64,000 bases of DNA from Daphnia carinata. Its lineage: Eukaryota > Arthropoda > Branchiopoda > Diplostraca > Daphniidae. Below the pieces are notes generated by a model, which was not told where the DNA came from, searched no databases, and saw nothing but the letters and a program-made list of their open reading frames with translations. The position numbers were made by a program, and so were the translations under genes. The DNA lies in the NCBI RefSeq assembly GCF_022539665.2, contig NC_081335.1, forward strand, positions 124,001-188,000. Reading direction: 5' to 3'. This document shows positions 38,428 through 49,637 of this stretch, piece by piece. Position 1 is the stretch's first letter, and each line of letters opens with the position of its first letter.

Positions 38428-39732
38428 TACATCGCATCAGACTTACCCATTCGCCAACCCAAGTGTGCATATGTCTTTCTTTGATAATTATTTTATTTTG
38501 CTACTTTGTTTGGTAAACTGCAATTATGCCCAATATTTTTGTCTTTGCATTTTAGGTCTACTCTTAGATGATCTATACCTGATCCTGTGTTCTAAAGTGA
38601 TCTGCTTTCACAGCTACATTTCTGTGTTCTTTTCCGTTGATCTATGGTTCTGAATTGAGGCAGGTATACCTATTATGCTATGTCACTAAGTACCATAGGG
38701 AAAAGAATAACTGAACTTGATTGAGATCTATTCTGATTCTCCTGATTTCCATCTCAACAGGTTTTTATTTGCTTTTCAACATCCATTTCATAGTGGTACA
38801 TGTGGCTTTGATTAATATTACCATAAAGACTGCCGAAAGTGGGTGTGGTACGGAAACCTAGAAATGGCATGAGTTCAACATCAAACATGGATTAGGTACT
38901 TTTTGGTTTTTTGTCTGCCAAAAAAGTATTTTTAATGCTATTATTTTGCATTCACAGAATTTTAGCGGGGATCAAGTCAAGTCTGGAAGTGTTACAGGAT
39001 GGAAGAGTGAGCCTACAGTTGAAAAAACACTGAGAGTGCATTACCATTAAGGTATGAGGTAAAGTAATAGAGTATGCACATTGTCTAATGAGAAGTACCA
39101 TCTTGTGTAAATGAATCTTGTATAACAGCAATCCTTTATAGTTCTGTCACAGCTAGAAGCCTCAAATAATTCTGCTTCTCTTGCTAAAGAACAGCTTGTC
39201 CTTTACGTTCAGAATGTTGGTGAAGCTGGGTACTTAAATGGCCCTAAAGATATTTCACTTCGCTGGTATTGCAGCGATGAACATCATACATGGACTCTTT
39301 AGGTATGAAAGGAATTTTATTGAAAAAATTTAGAATTTATGACGAAGTATTTCTCCTCCTTTTTGCCAACCATGTCTAATCTACAAAAAAAAAGTTTATC
39401 CAATAGGAAAGGATTTTCAGCATACTGGGAACACAACTATCAACAATGCAACATTCTACGGGTGCTATTTTATCATTCAAGAGCCTTATACAATGATTTT
39501 CATCTGCAATTTGTATGGCCTTTCCCAAGCTTCTGCCAGAAGTTGAATCTATGAATCATGTAAGTCACATGAGCAACAATTGAGATGTTTAATGGTGTTG
39601 TTTTTCTTTTCTCAGTATAGGTTAATAGTAACATTGGATCTGAAAAGATTCTTGGTTGGGGCAAGACACTGAATAAATTGTAATGATTGGATGGATGACA
39701 TGACATTTATACTTCATTCGGATTCCCGAGAC
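38428..39732. other. Intergenic with exon-like fragments
   Basis: Contains stretches that look like exons bounded by ag and gt: 39129-39302, with a 50-residue frame including EQLVLYVQNVGEAGYLNGPK and ending in TAG, and sequence around 39390-39555 interrupted by stops in each frame. I do not recognise the protein. These may be remnants of a decayed gene, or exons of an unrecognised one. Confidence 0.35.
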
Positions 39733-39865
39733 GGTATTTTATATTTAAAAAATTGAAGTGCATATCTGGGCTCCCTTCCTTTCCGTAGCCCCGTTTCCCT
39801 TGACTCGTAATAAGCCCGTAGGGGGTCATGCCCCTACTGTACGGTATATATAAAAACAACATATA

Positions 39866-40122
39866 CCGAGGTTTGGAGGGCTCTGGCCGGAAAGGGGACG
39901 TGGGGTTCCGCTTAGTCCGATGATGTGTTCACGGAGGGCGATGTGGCTACCCACAAATCCGAACTAAAGGTTAATCGCTCCTGTAAAAATGTTCCAAATC
40001 TTCAGCTCTTCTTCCGGCTTCTCTTAGCCAATCACCGGGTAATCTCCCCGGTGGGTCAACAAGGCAGTGTCTCCCCCTGCCTGGGTTGACGGCAACTTTT
40101 GAAAGGGCTATTGTGCCTTTTT
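39866..40122 (+). ncRNA. Candidate RNA polymerase III transcript, left arm
   Basis: A TATATATAAAAAC box at 39845-39857 is followed by about 255 bp of GC-richer sequence ending in TTTTT at 40118-40122, the layout of a type-3 pol III gene. The segment has strong hairpin potential: CACCGGG with CCCGGTG, GGCAG with CTGCC inside CAAC/GTTG, and a terminal GGCA...TGTGCC just before the T-run. GAGGGCGATGTGGCT differs by one base from the 5' hairpin of vertebrate 7SK as I remember it, but it is not at the predicted 5' end and the other arm does not conserve it. Identity is therefore unresolved. Confidence 0.4.
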
Positions 40123-40359
40123 AAAGTTGCAAAAATAATTGTAATGTGCAGAGAATTGTCAATAAAATTTTTTTTATAAAATATTTTTTCCAAAATTGGT
40201 TTCTTTCATTGTCTGTGTTCGCTGTGTTCATTCATTACATTTATCAATTTTTTTTTTTATTTATCTTGCTCAATTCATCTTATTGTTTATTCCACCTTTG
40301 ATGGTAAGCATTGTTTCCATTGGTTTAGGTTTATCGTTTATCTGTAAGCATTTAATTAT

Positions 40360-40428
40360 TATCCAGGGATCGAACCCTGGATGTTCGGCATACCGCGCCG
40401 ATGCTCTACCAATGAGCCATGAATCATA
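40360..40428 (-). tRNA. tRNA-like sequence (degenerate)
   Basis: On the minus strand it carries an A-box-like TGGCTCATTGGTAGAGCATC and a B-box GGTTCGATCCC. The anticodon arm TCGGC-GCGGTAT-GCCGA has a perfect stem, with GGT at the anticodon position. The acceptor stem does not pair, so this is probably a pseudogene or SINE-like remnant. Confidence 0.4.
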
Positions 40429-40535
40429 TGATTTCAAGTTGGCTTTTTTCTAGTCACTTGCGGACTTGCATTTACACTTAGAATAAAACTGAAATGCAAT
40501 ATTGACTTCTACATTTATTCTGCTTCATTTTGTTA

Positions 40536-40606
40536 CATCTACTGAGGTTTGAACCCTGGGTAACAGATATCGCAGCTAAAGGATCTACCACAGAGCTATG
40601 GACTTT
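40536..40606 (-). tRNA. tRNA-like sequence (degenerate)
   Basis: On the minus strand TAGCTCTGTGGTAGATCC resembles an A box and GGGTTCAAACCTC a B box. The stems are poor. It is related to the two neighbouring tRNA-like sequences. Confidence 0.3.
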
Positions 40607-40694
40607 ATGAAAACAATAGACAGATAAACATATAGTTTTGAAAGACTGCATAAACATCCTAGACGATAACATATGATATGCGATAATAAAAAAT

Positions 40695-40764
40695 TTAGAT
40701 ATATCTCGTGGCTCAATGTTAGAGCATCGGTGTTGCACGCTGAATGTCTGGGGATCGGTTCCAC
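40695..40764 (+). tRNA. tRNA-like sequence, TGC (Ala-type) anticodon position
   Basis: CTCGTGG at the 5' end pairs over seven positions (one G:T) with CTACGAG at the 3' end. The D stem GCTC/GAGC pairs, and the anticodon loop GTTGCAC places TGC at 34-36. The T arm is degenerate (ATCGGTT loop, one mismatch), and the acceptor lacks the G3:U70 pair expected of alanine tRNA. It is probably a decayed copy. Confidence 0.4.
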
Positions 40765-41100
40765 TACGAGCAAAGTAAAATACAATTACAAAATTACTTC
40801 AGAAAATATCCAGGTATTACACGTTGTTCGTTGAATCTAAGTTGAAGAATTGAAAGAGTGTAATAAATAATAATTGAATACTTACAGATAAACGATAAAC
40901 CAATGGAAACAATGCTTACCATCAAAGGTGGCATAAACAATAAGATGAATTGAGCAAGCTAAATAAAAAAAAAAATTGATAAATGTAATGAATGAACACA
41001 GCGAACACAGACAATGAAAGAAACCAATTTTGGAAAAAATATTTTATAAAAAAAATTTTATTGACAATTCTCTGCACACTACAATTATTTTTGCAACTTT

Positions 41101-41357
41101 AAAAAGGCACAATAGCCCTTTCAAAAGTTGCCGTCAACCCAGGCAGGGGGAGACACTGCCTTGTTGACCCACCGGGGAGATTACCCGGTGATTGGCTAAG
41201 AGAAGCCGGAAGAAGAGCTGAAGATTTGGAACATTTTTACAGGAGCGATTAACCTTTAGTTCGGATTTGTGGGTAGCCACAGAGCCCTCCGTGAACACAT
41301 CATCGGACTAAGCGGACATCCACGTCCCCTTTCCGGCCAGAGCCCTCCAAACCTCGG
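41101..41357 (-). ncRNA. Candidate RNA polymerase III transcript, right arm
   Basis: Diverged inverted copy of the left-arm unit. On the minus strand a TATATATAAAAAC box at about 41366-41378 precedes a segment with the same hairpins (CACCGGG/CCCGGTG and the terminal GGCA...GTGCC), ending in TTTTT at 41105-41101. The hairpin arms are retained while unpaired positions differ, which would fit a functional RNA but rests on few differences. Confidence 0.4.
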
Positions 41358-41490
41358 TATATGTTGTTTTTATATATACCGTACAGTAGGGGCATGACCC
41401 CCTACGGGCTTATTACGAGTCAAGGGGAAACGGGGCTACGGAAAGGAAGGGAGCCCAGATATGCACTTCAATTTTTAAATAATTAATACC

Positions 41491-42724
41491 ATAATACGCG
41501 GGAATACACAGGCGGCTGATGGAGGGAAGTTTAATTCCGTACTTCAAATTATTATAACTTTTCGTCATCACATCCCAACCAGAAACCTTCGCAGGTTCAC
41601 TGTTGCTATTAATCTAAATTAAGAAAATAAAACATAGATAAGCATAAAACATTCTTATTGATATAGCTTACATGGTACATAAATCCATCATCTGCCATAT
41701 TCCTGTAGATTCCTGGCAGGAGCTTCTAAAAGGCTATGCAGTTGCAAACGATCACCATGGCCAAAACTTGAATGCGAAAGTTTGGAAGAATTCTTCGTCT
41801 TGGCCACAGAGATCTTCCATGGGCTTTCCGATTGGACGTTCCATGCACCATAAAAAACAGAAAGGTTACAAAGTTGGTTGTTTTGATCACTAAACGTTAA
41901 GGTAAATAATGTACCTGGTCTCAGCAGTCTTAACACCAATTTCAATTATAACCTCATATCACCTCATTTTATGGGAAAAGAATTTGACAAGCATAAGTTC
42001 AGAATAAAAATTGTTGCATTCAAATCTTTTGACAGAAGGGATTTAGGAATGTCGCCTACGATTTTCAAAACCATTAAATCCTTGTTAGCCATTGAAAGAT
42101 TGCTGGTTGACGCAGGCATTCATTGGGATAGGACTAATGAACTGCTTCATGGATACATCTCTTTTTTTTTAGTCCTCTCCAGGATGACATGAATTCCAGC
42201 ATATTCTACACAAATATCAGCACTTAGCGATATATCAATTAAAACAATTAAAATAGTACCACCTTTTAATATTTTTGACTCCATGATTCGTCTTTGTTGC
42301 AATTGGGAAGGCAAGGCAACTGATCTATGGTGATTTATTCATCACACTGGCTGTAACCATTGTCCCAATGTATCAGCTTTTCTGTCAACAGTAGTTTGCT
42401 AATACGACATTGACGATTAAAATTAGAAAACTAAACAAACTCAGCGGAAAAGCATTACCAGGGGGTAACATCTTGCATGTTGACGAAGAATCCTAGGTTT
42501 ATCATGTACATGGCAGAATATCCACATTGCCTGGTTGGCCCAATCGTTTGGGCCGTATTGTAATCACACAAATAATAAATAAAACATATTGAATTGAAAC
42601 CAAATTTAAATGAAGTTTTACCAAACAGCCAGCTAGCACCTCTGAATTCCAAAACTACGCCTACACATTTGTATCAAGCCTTTCCAGCATGTCTCACCTT
42701 TGGCATTTATTTGCTTTCTGCTGG
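41491..42724. other. Intergenic, unrecognised short open frames
   Basis: Holds modest open frames on both strands (41672-41893 plus, 41688-41945 minus, 41971-42192 plus), none with a recognisable domain. It may contain remnants of the same unknown gene as 38.9-39.6 kb. No repeat or RNA gene was recognised. Confidence 0.4.
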
Positions 42725-42847
42725 CATTTGTTTCGGTTGCTTTCGCCATCTACCGGTCGGTAGATAGCAGTGAAACAAGAAAAAGGCCGATATTTTTTTT
42801 TTTTTTTTTTTTTGGGGGGGGGGGGGGGGGGGTAAAACGGATTGCCA
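42725..42847. mobile_element. MITE copy 2, right half only
   Basis: Contains CGCCATCTACCGGTCGGTAG, then gccgata, then a run of T followed by about 20 G, then GTAAAACGGATTGCCA with TA after it. It matches the right half of the copy at 38.3 kb, including the same T-to-G homopolymer junction. The left end is missing. Confidence 0.75.
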
Positions 42848-42928
42848 TAGATGCCTGTGATAATTATATCGATTCACGATTGAATCGATCGATTATAATT
42901 TCTGCAAGTTAGGGCAATCCGTTTTATA

Positions 42929-43378
42929 TGGCAACCCGTTTTGCCGGAGAATAAACATATATTGGCATTTTTTTTTGTTTTTACTGTCATCGCCATCTAC
43001 CAGTCAGATTTAGTTAATGTAGTGTACTGGTGCAGCTAGCATTCCGTCAAATATTCGCTGTATTTCAAAAACGATTAACCTAATGAAAAACATAGCAATT
43101 TTCCCGGAATCAGCATTCAATTTTGAATATATCCTATGACATTCAACCAATTCCGATGGGTATTAATTTTTGCCGAAAAAAATTTTAAGCCCGACTAATA
43201 AATAAGCCCGACTTTCGGCTGCAACGCGCTAGCGCTGTAGCGCACTGGCGCGCTAGCATTGCATCATATATGCGATGAGTGTATGTAGAGAATGAACTAA
43301 CTCTGACCGGCAGATGACGATAGCGGTAAAACAGACAAAAATGCTATTTATTTTTTTTTCCGGTAAAACGGATTGCCA
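42929..43378. mobile_element. MITE copy 3, longer version (about 450 bp)
   Basis: The left end TGGCAACCCGTTTTGCCGG and right end CCGGTAAAACGGATTGCCA form inverted repeats of the same family. CGCCATCTACCAGTCAG lies near the left and CGGCAGATGACGATAGCGG near the right, as inverted subterminal pieces. The additional internal sequence is unrelated to the short copies. A further end fragment (GGCAATCCGTTTTA) lies just outside at 42913-42926. Confidence 0.7.
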
Positions 43379-43605
43379 CAAATATATCCAGATAGGCGCT
43401 TTGTCAAATAATGGGCATTGGTGTATTATGAGTAAACAGCTGTTCTAAAACAGCGCGGTTCTCTTTTGACGCAGTTTGGGATTTGATTAATCCGGAAGTG
43501 AAGTGGGAGGATGTTTTCACACAATTTGATTGTCGAGCGATCATAAGACATCCTCGGTATCGTCTTCTCTTCTTGAATTTCTTCAACCGATTTAAATGCT
43601 ACAAG

Positions 43606-46600
43606 ATGCAGTCGTTATTTTCGTCTAGACGATCAACCATGGCAGTAGCGCACAGCAGCAACAATCAATCTCGTTTGCAGGACATTATTTTTCTGTTGCA
43701 GAACAAAAAAGAATCTCTAGCTGCATCCCGTTGCCGTCTAAGTTTGACAAGCAAGCAGATTCAAGAAATTTGTTCTGCACTTTATTCTTCTTCATCTTAT
43801 TCACAGCATGCAGAATCTTCATCCCTCCATAATTTGTTGTCAAATGTAAAGGCTATCAAAATCATTCCAGAATCTGCCAGTAGTTCTTCGCTTCTCAGTG
43901 AAACCATTAATTTGGCACCATTTCATCAGTTGACTCATTTAGAAGTTCGAAACATCCCCATTGTGCACCTTAGCCACTTGTCCCAACTTCGTTCCCAACT
44001 GCATCATTTGGTTCTATATGCTTGTCTTGAATCTCTGGATGATGCATTGCAAGGATGTGGAGGTGACAAATGCTCCGAAACATTTCTCTGGTCAGAATTG
44101 CACTCTCTTCATGTCACTAGGTATGCTTAGAGTCAACATATTTCTGATCATATTTTTAAACAATTATATACCGTGAATCCAGCTGTCAGGCAATTGATCT
44201 TGGAACTGGACTCCAATTAGCACCATGGCTCAAAACTCTAAATTTGACGTAAGCCATATTTGTATGCATACACCAAAAACCGTTAATAAGTTTGCTTGTC
44301 GATTCCTTTTTAGTTTCAATGAGTTGACAGACAATTCTACACAATCGCTTTCCACACTAATGACCCTACATAGTCTCACATTAGACTTCAACAGCCTTCA
44401 AAGGATACCAGTTTTAGCCCCCAGTGCGAGGACCACATTGAAAGTATTAAAACTCAGGCAGAATCAGCTAGATAGTCTCAGAGGTTGCAACACCCTTTTT
44501 TCCACCACATATTTTAGTCTTTTGTTAAATGTTCTTCTCCTCAGGTGTGGAACAATTGGTTTCTCTGGAAGAATTGGATGTCGCATATAATTGCATATCT
44601 AGCGGGGAAGCATTATCGGCTTTATCCTTTTTGCCACATCTGTCTAAACTCAGTTTGGAGTTCAATCCACTGAATTATGGTAAAGATTATCGGCTGGTAG
44701 TTTTGCGTCGCGTTTCATCTGGCGTAAATCGAAAAAAGGTAACTCGCAACCTATTGACATAAAAATTCGTAAGTTTCATCCTCTTCTGTTCAGTTTCGAC
44801 TAGATGAACAGCCATTAAGTTCCATCGAAAAGGATGCCGTGGGCACAATGGCAGCTTTGTATTCGATCCAACCTGAATTGATCGGAACGTGGAATACCTC
44901 CAGACTGCTTCAGCAACACAGGACGGTTTCCTCTTCTATAGTGAACGACATTGAAGAAAATACCCAAAATTCTCAAGGTGCTGTGGTTAGCGAATTCCAG
45001 AGTTCCCTTGGTGGCTCAGAGAGAATTCGGCCATCTCCTTCGTCTGGAAAAATTCTGGACCAATCGATCACTGCGATTAACCCATTGTCGTTGTCAGCAG
45101 TGAAGCGTCGCAAAGCGAGCCGAATGAGAGAAGTCGAAATTGCTGAACCTCAAATCCTTCTGCCGACCGATTCTGACTCTTTCACGAAATCCGATCAGAA
45201 TGCTACGGTATCCACTGTTGTGACCTTGCCGACGCCATCTGAACAACAGCCCGCGTCAGGCAGTTCGGGACATTTGACTACCAAGCAACGAGTAGAAGAA
45301 CTACGTCGTGTCTTTGGTCAAGAAAATTGGCTGACTAGTCAAGCAGGAAATGAAGTCCGTTTGCTGCTTGGATGGCAAGAAACTGAAACCCAGTTGACGC
45401 AATCGACCAACAACGATGAGATGTGTCCGGATCAACACGAAGACAAGAAATCCGAGTCTTTGGGGAAGGATGACGCCATACTTGTCCTCAAGTCTGAAAG
45501 CGATCAAAATCTTCCTAGCGAACAAACTTGCACGATAACCAGCCAAGACGATTCGAACGATGAAGACTCTGACGATCTTCATGTCTTTGTGGTTCAACGT
45601 CAAATCAATTCGGATTTACAAGAGGAGCGTTTGATGACTGTGTCGGCTGTTTATGTCTGCGAAAAAGACTCTCTAAGCGGCCAGACGCTTTCCTGCTGGA
45701 AGCGATCGAGTCTTCAAAGCGTAACGGTTCTCCAACACTCTGCTTCATCTCGCCCCACGGTTCGAGTACAACTGCTCTTCTATTCCACGTTTCGCAACAG
45801 TACCGAAGCCATCTACGACATGGAAAAAGAGGACTTTAGAGTAAATTACCGTATTACGCTTATTGCAAATTGATCTATCAACTTCTCTTTTCTTCACTGT
45901 AGGAGTTGGAAAAGATTCTCGCAAGTTGCTCCGAGTCATCAACAACAACTACTAATTCAGAAAAAGAAGAAAGATTACCTAAAGATGATATGAGTTGCAT
46001 GAAGTGCGATCGTAAATTTCCTTTAGTTCAGGCGGCTATAAAGCTACGCAGTTCAACTGTTTCTTCTCCTCTCTTGAAAGGTCTGACCCAATTCTTCTTC
46101 GTCGACAAGCGGCCTAATTTTTTGTTGTTGCTTCAACAGGACAACTGGAGGAGTACTCCGTCTGTCCATATTGTGCAAGTGATATGGTGTTTGCATTGGA
46201 ACAACAACAGCCAGTAGGTCCAAGTGAAACGTGTGTCTCTGAATCAGTGTCTTCTACAAGCAATCAGTCAGGAAGTGACGTCATCGTTACTTCCAATGAG
46301 CCTTACTCCTCCGGTGGTGAAGAAGTTTCAGATACTTCAGAAGAAGGAAGTGTCGAAGTAGTTGCTGACAAAGTCACGCGACTCGCCACCATGACAGAAT
46401 ATTCGGTCTCTCCGTTGAACGCCAACGGCTCAAACTTGAACCGAAAATCAACAGGCAAATCCCTTTCATCGCTGTCGCACAGCAGCAAGAGCAGCAGTCA
46501 AACCAGTAATAGAAATAGTTCTTCAGCGGTCCGCTCTACTTCTTCTGTCCGCTCAACATCGTCATCAGTGCCTCCCTATAACTATTCCTATGCTGACTTT

Positions 46601-47967
46601 TCTCAAGTAAATTATTTTAAATAATACCTGGCTTGAAATGCTGGTTTAAACTAATTCAAGAAATTCCTTAGGTGGACCATCGGTTACGACTTTACTGCGA
46701 AATGTTCCTATTAGGCCACCAGTCTGAAGAGTTCCATGGCCTTATCAAGGTAATCCTTAAAATCAAAAATAAAAACATTTAATAACTCCTCAATTAATAA
46801 ACGCAAATGAAAGATTGAGTTAGTCACGATGAACGCTGGTCCGATGGATGAAGAACTTACGCCAACTCCTGCCCTTATGGTGATAACAAGTCATAAAATC
46901 TATTTTCTCCGGATAACTCAATCAAATAGCAGGCAAATATTTTCTTCTTAGATCTGTTTTTATAATCAACTTATTCTTTTCTTGTTTGATTCACAGTGAG
47001 CAACCAGAAAGTTGGCTAAATCTGGAAACAAGTTACCCACTTAGTCAACTGGTTTCCATGCAGACCGTTATCGGCAATCAAGGTGTTGTCCTTAAATTTG
47101 GCACTGCCTTACCGTATTTCATTTTGCTCCGTGATCAAAGAAGAACAAAGAACGTGACCCATTTCCTCACTGGTACTGTCATTAGATATTTAAATTGTTG
47201 CCGAAGGATTACGTTCGATTTGTTTCCATAAGACGTTCTCGAGAAATCAGGAATCAAAGCACCTCCACTCAGATCGGATCTTATGGCAGACCAATGGCTG
47301 GCGTTGGATGGGCTCGTCCGAGGAGACCGGGACGCTGTTTCAACATGCTCTGCGGATGACGGAGACGTAGGGATTGTAGGTTCGACGTCGACCAATCGCT
47401 TCATGCCAGACAGCAATTCCCGTGTCTTCCTCTTCTGCACCAGTTGCCGGGTAGAATGGGGCAATAGTAAACAGCAAGAAACCCATCAGCAAACGGCGAC
47501 TTATGGTAACACCGCGTTGATGGTCACAAGTGATCGAATGGCATTAATGCGTGGAGATCCTCGTTGGTTGACGAATCATCAAGTCCAATTTAGAACATGG
47601 GGTGTTTCGCTTCTCAGTCTCCAGCAACTTGTCAATCTCATCTCCCTGGTAACAACACTATAGGATCTGTATCTGTCTTTATGAGCAATGTAACTTTGCG
47701 ACCATTTTTTTTTAGGAGAGCTTTGTAAGCAAACCAGAACAAATCCGATGTTACTTCTTGGATGAGGCCTCCGGTATGGAAGAAAAATGGACTGTTTCGT
47801 TAGCTACCAGAGAGGCGGTTGACCAACTGGTGAGATTCACTTTGATTCTTGATGTATTCTTCACTTGGAATTGTTTTTCTTCTTTGTTGACGCAGATAGA
47901 AGCCGTACGTTATCCGTGGGAGGCCGTTTTCTCTGTGGAGCTGGAAATCAACGAACTCGATGAATAA
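43606..47967 (+). CDS. Stk11ip: STK11IP (LKB1-interacting protein 1) homologue
   Basis: Thirteen exons: 43606-44120, 44183-44248, 44314-44483, 44545-44738, 44794-45840, 45903-46080, 46140-46606, 46672-46749, 46814-46932, 46997-47172, 47233-47648, 47716-47829, 47896-47967; about 1,203 residues. N-terminal leucine-rich repeats (for example NELTDNSTQSLSTLMTLHSL and LVSLEELDVAYNCISSGEAL) are followed by NPLNYGKDYR. A Cys pair CMKCDRKF and a later CPYCASDMV look like a zinc ribbon, then VDHRLRLYCEMFLLGHQSEE, and the C-terminus is IEAVRYPWEAVFSVELEI. This order matches vertebrate STK11IP, a lysosome-associated regulator of V-ATPase activity that was named for binding the kinase LKB1. A stronger Kozak ATG lies at 43639. 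The intron 46933-46996 uses a GC donor. All phases agree. Confidence 0.88.
46933..46996 (+). other. GC-AG intron of Stk11ip
   Basis: 64 bp. The exon ends AGCAG|gcaaat and the intron ends gattcacag. No GT donor is available before the in-frame TAG that follows, and the next exon continues the conserved frame (EQPESWLNLETSYPLSQL). Confidence 0.65.
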
Positions 47968-48187
47968 TCAAGTTGCTGTCTTCGGTTTGGATGTAGAATT
48001 GTTTTCCCTTTTTTTGTTACTTTGCTGTAAACAAACAGTCTGCGAAGTGCAATTATTTTGTTCAACCATGTTTTTGGAACTCAAGGTCTTAATTACACTA
48101 TGAGCATTCAGAGAATGTCTTGATTTTATAAAAACTGATTATTAATGAATTTTCATTACATTTTTTCTGCATTTCACATCAAGTTTG

Positions 48188-48824
48188 CTAAGCATGTTTC
48201 CAGAAAGGCGATTTTGTCTTATGATTCAAATATGTATACAGTTTCTTAATCCTTGTGTTTAATGCAGCCCACTTTGTTGGATGACCTAGGGCGTAACCCT
48301 TCTTCTGCACGATTTTTCTTCTGCGCAGAAGAACCTGAAATTTAGTTAAACAAAACATGTAGAATTTAGAAATTTTTGTAAAGTTTTTATAACTTTACTT
48401 GATATTCATTTCCTTGCACTCCTCTTAGCCATGGAGGTACATGATACAGCAACTGTGTAGGATGGAGTGTTTTTTGAGATATCTCATTCAATGGCCCGAG
48501 GATATCAATATAGTCATTCTGACCGAAAAGAGCTCTCTTTTCATTCCAACTATTTTTGGGTCTGTAGGTTGGAATTGGAAGGGGTCTATCTGGAAAAGCT
48601 GTTCTGGGTAAAAGACCACTTTGGAAAAGTTTTTCTTCGTAGCCATGACGGCGTGGAACTGGTCCTTTTGCAACTTTGTCAGCATGATAGCGAAAGCGAA
48701 CAGTCGTCCATTCAGGGTTGAACAAAGCGTTCGCTTTAGAAACTTGACTAGAAACTCCGATCAGAGGCCGATATCTTAGAGCCATACCAAGAGTAGAAAT
48801 CATGGAACCAAGCAAGGACGTCAT
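48188..48824 (-). CDS. mRpL51: Mitochondrial large ribosomal subunit protein mL51
   Basis: Two coding exons, 48824-48399 and 48334-48188 (about 190 residues). The N-terminus (MTSLLGSMISTLGMALRYRP) is basic and hydrophobic, fitting a mitochondrial targeting sequence. The conserved core is WNEKRALFGQNDYIDILG, then PPWLRGVQGNEYQ and, across the intron, VLLRRRKIVQKKGYALGHP, ending KSPFWKHA. It is a structural component of the mitoribosome large subunit. A GTG upstream of the chosen ATG lies in the same frame, but an acceptor (cctttag) immediately precedes it, so the 5' UTR is probably spliced and the ATG at 48824 is the start. It is longer than human MRPL51 at both ends. It lies tail-to-tail with Stk11ip, 220 bp apart. 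Confidence 0.93.
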
Positions 48825-48842
48825 GTTGCACGAAAATGCCAC

Positions 48843-49637
48843 CTAAAGGTTAAATTAAAATGAAACTTCGGGAAGCAAATAAGGCAAAAATGGTGTATCC
48901 TTTAACTTAACAATGGTTAAATATACTAACAGAAAGAATATTATCGACTGCAATTAAATTTTGCCTGTGAAACAAACATCAGCTAAACTCCAGGCCAAAT
49001 GTGATTCTAATTTCTAGCAGACGATTTTTAGAATTCACTGAACGATTGTTCCGCACAGTCTTTCCTCTTTCGTTACAGCAGGTTAGATCGTGAAAGAAAA
49101 TTCGCCTAGCGATCGGAAAAAAATGTGTTTTTGAGCGCCCTTCCTTTTCAGTTCCAACCATGTCGAAAAGTCGTTACAACCATATTATTTTGCAAGATAC
49201 TCGGCCAAAACGGGTACATTTACTATTCTAATAGCATGACTAGTAAAAAGACAAACTCTACTACCTGGTATATGTCAAACCAGCAAAATAAGTTTATTTG
49301 CGCGCGCACCGGGAAACTACAGCCAAAATACTGTTGTGTTTTTTTTGCTTCTTTCCTTAATAAAACCATCCTAACGTACTGTACTCCTAATGAATCAAAA
49401 GAAAATGATCTAAACACCATGTTTCACAACAACGGAAAGGGATTCCATCATTTAAAATTGGTTTAAGACCTAATATTGGTTTGCTAAAATGTTCAAAATA
49501 TGCGAATGACACTGACCAAACAACATAACAAAATTTGGCTAAAACATAATAAGAATGAGTGGTGTACACGCAAATGGGAGTTGGCACACACGGAAACATT
49601 TAAGCTAAATATTTTTTTTTTTTGGCTGAATCAGTCT
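48843..49637. other. Intergenic between mRpL51 and TRPM
   Basis: AT-rich. Holds the mRpL51 promoter and its probable noncoding first exon, and the TRPM 3' UTR. Short open frames have no domain. Confidence 0.5.

Larger units (their letters stand above)
39733..41490. mobile_element. Large inverted-repeat (fold-back) element with 630-bp arms
   Basis: The left arm (about 39733-40361) and right arm (about 40868-41490) are near-identical reverse complements. Outer ends read GGTATT...TTGAAGTGCATATCTGGG and its complement. The arms differ at scattered positions (for example gggcgatgtgg at 39937 against its counterpart gggctctgtgg; ggggttccg against ggatgtccg), so they are diverged copies, not a perfect assembly mirror. 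Each arm contains a TATA-preceded, T-run-terminated unit listed separately. The 506-bp loop contains three tRNA-like sequences. No protein is encoded. It could be a non-autonomous fold-back transposon or a locally inverted duplication of an RNA gene. Confidence 0.8.

Noticed and set aside
39733-41490. Inverted repeat as a fold-back sequencing or assembly artefact
   Set aside because: The arms differ at many single positions and by small indels, which a mirrored artefact would not show.
47173-47232. Possible stop-codon readthrough in Stk11ip (TAA at 47229-47231 with the same frame open on both sides)
   Set aside because: A 60-bp GT-AG intron (ACTG|gtactg ... cataag) removes the stop in phase and joins conserved sequence, so readthrough is unnecessary.
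48825-48842. GTG-initiated extension of mRpL51 (MAFSCN)
   Set aside because: The codon is GTG directly after a splice acceptor; the first ATG is at 48824 and begins a suitable targeting sequence.
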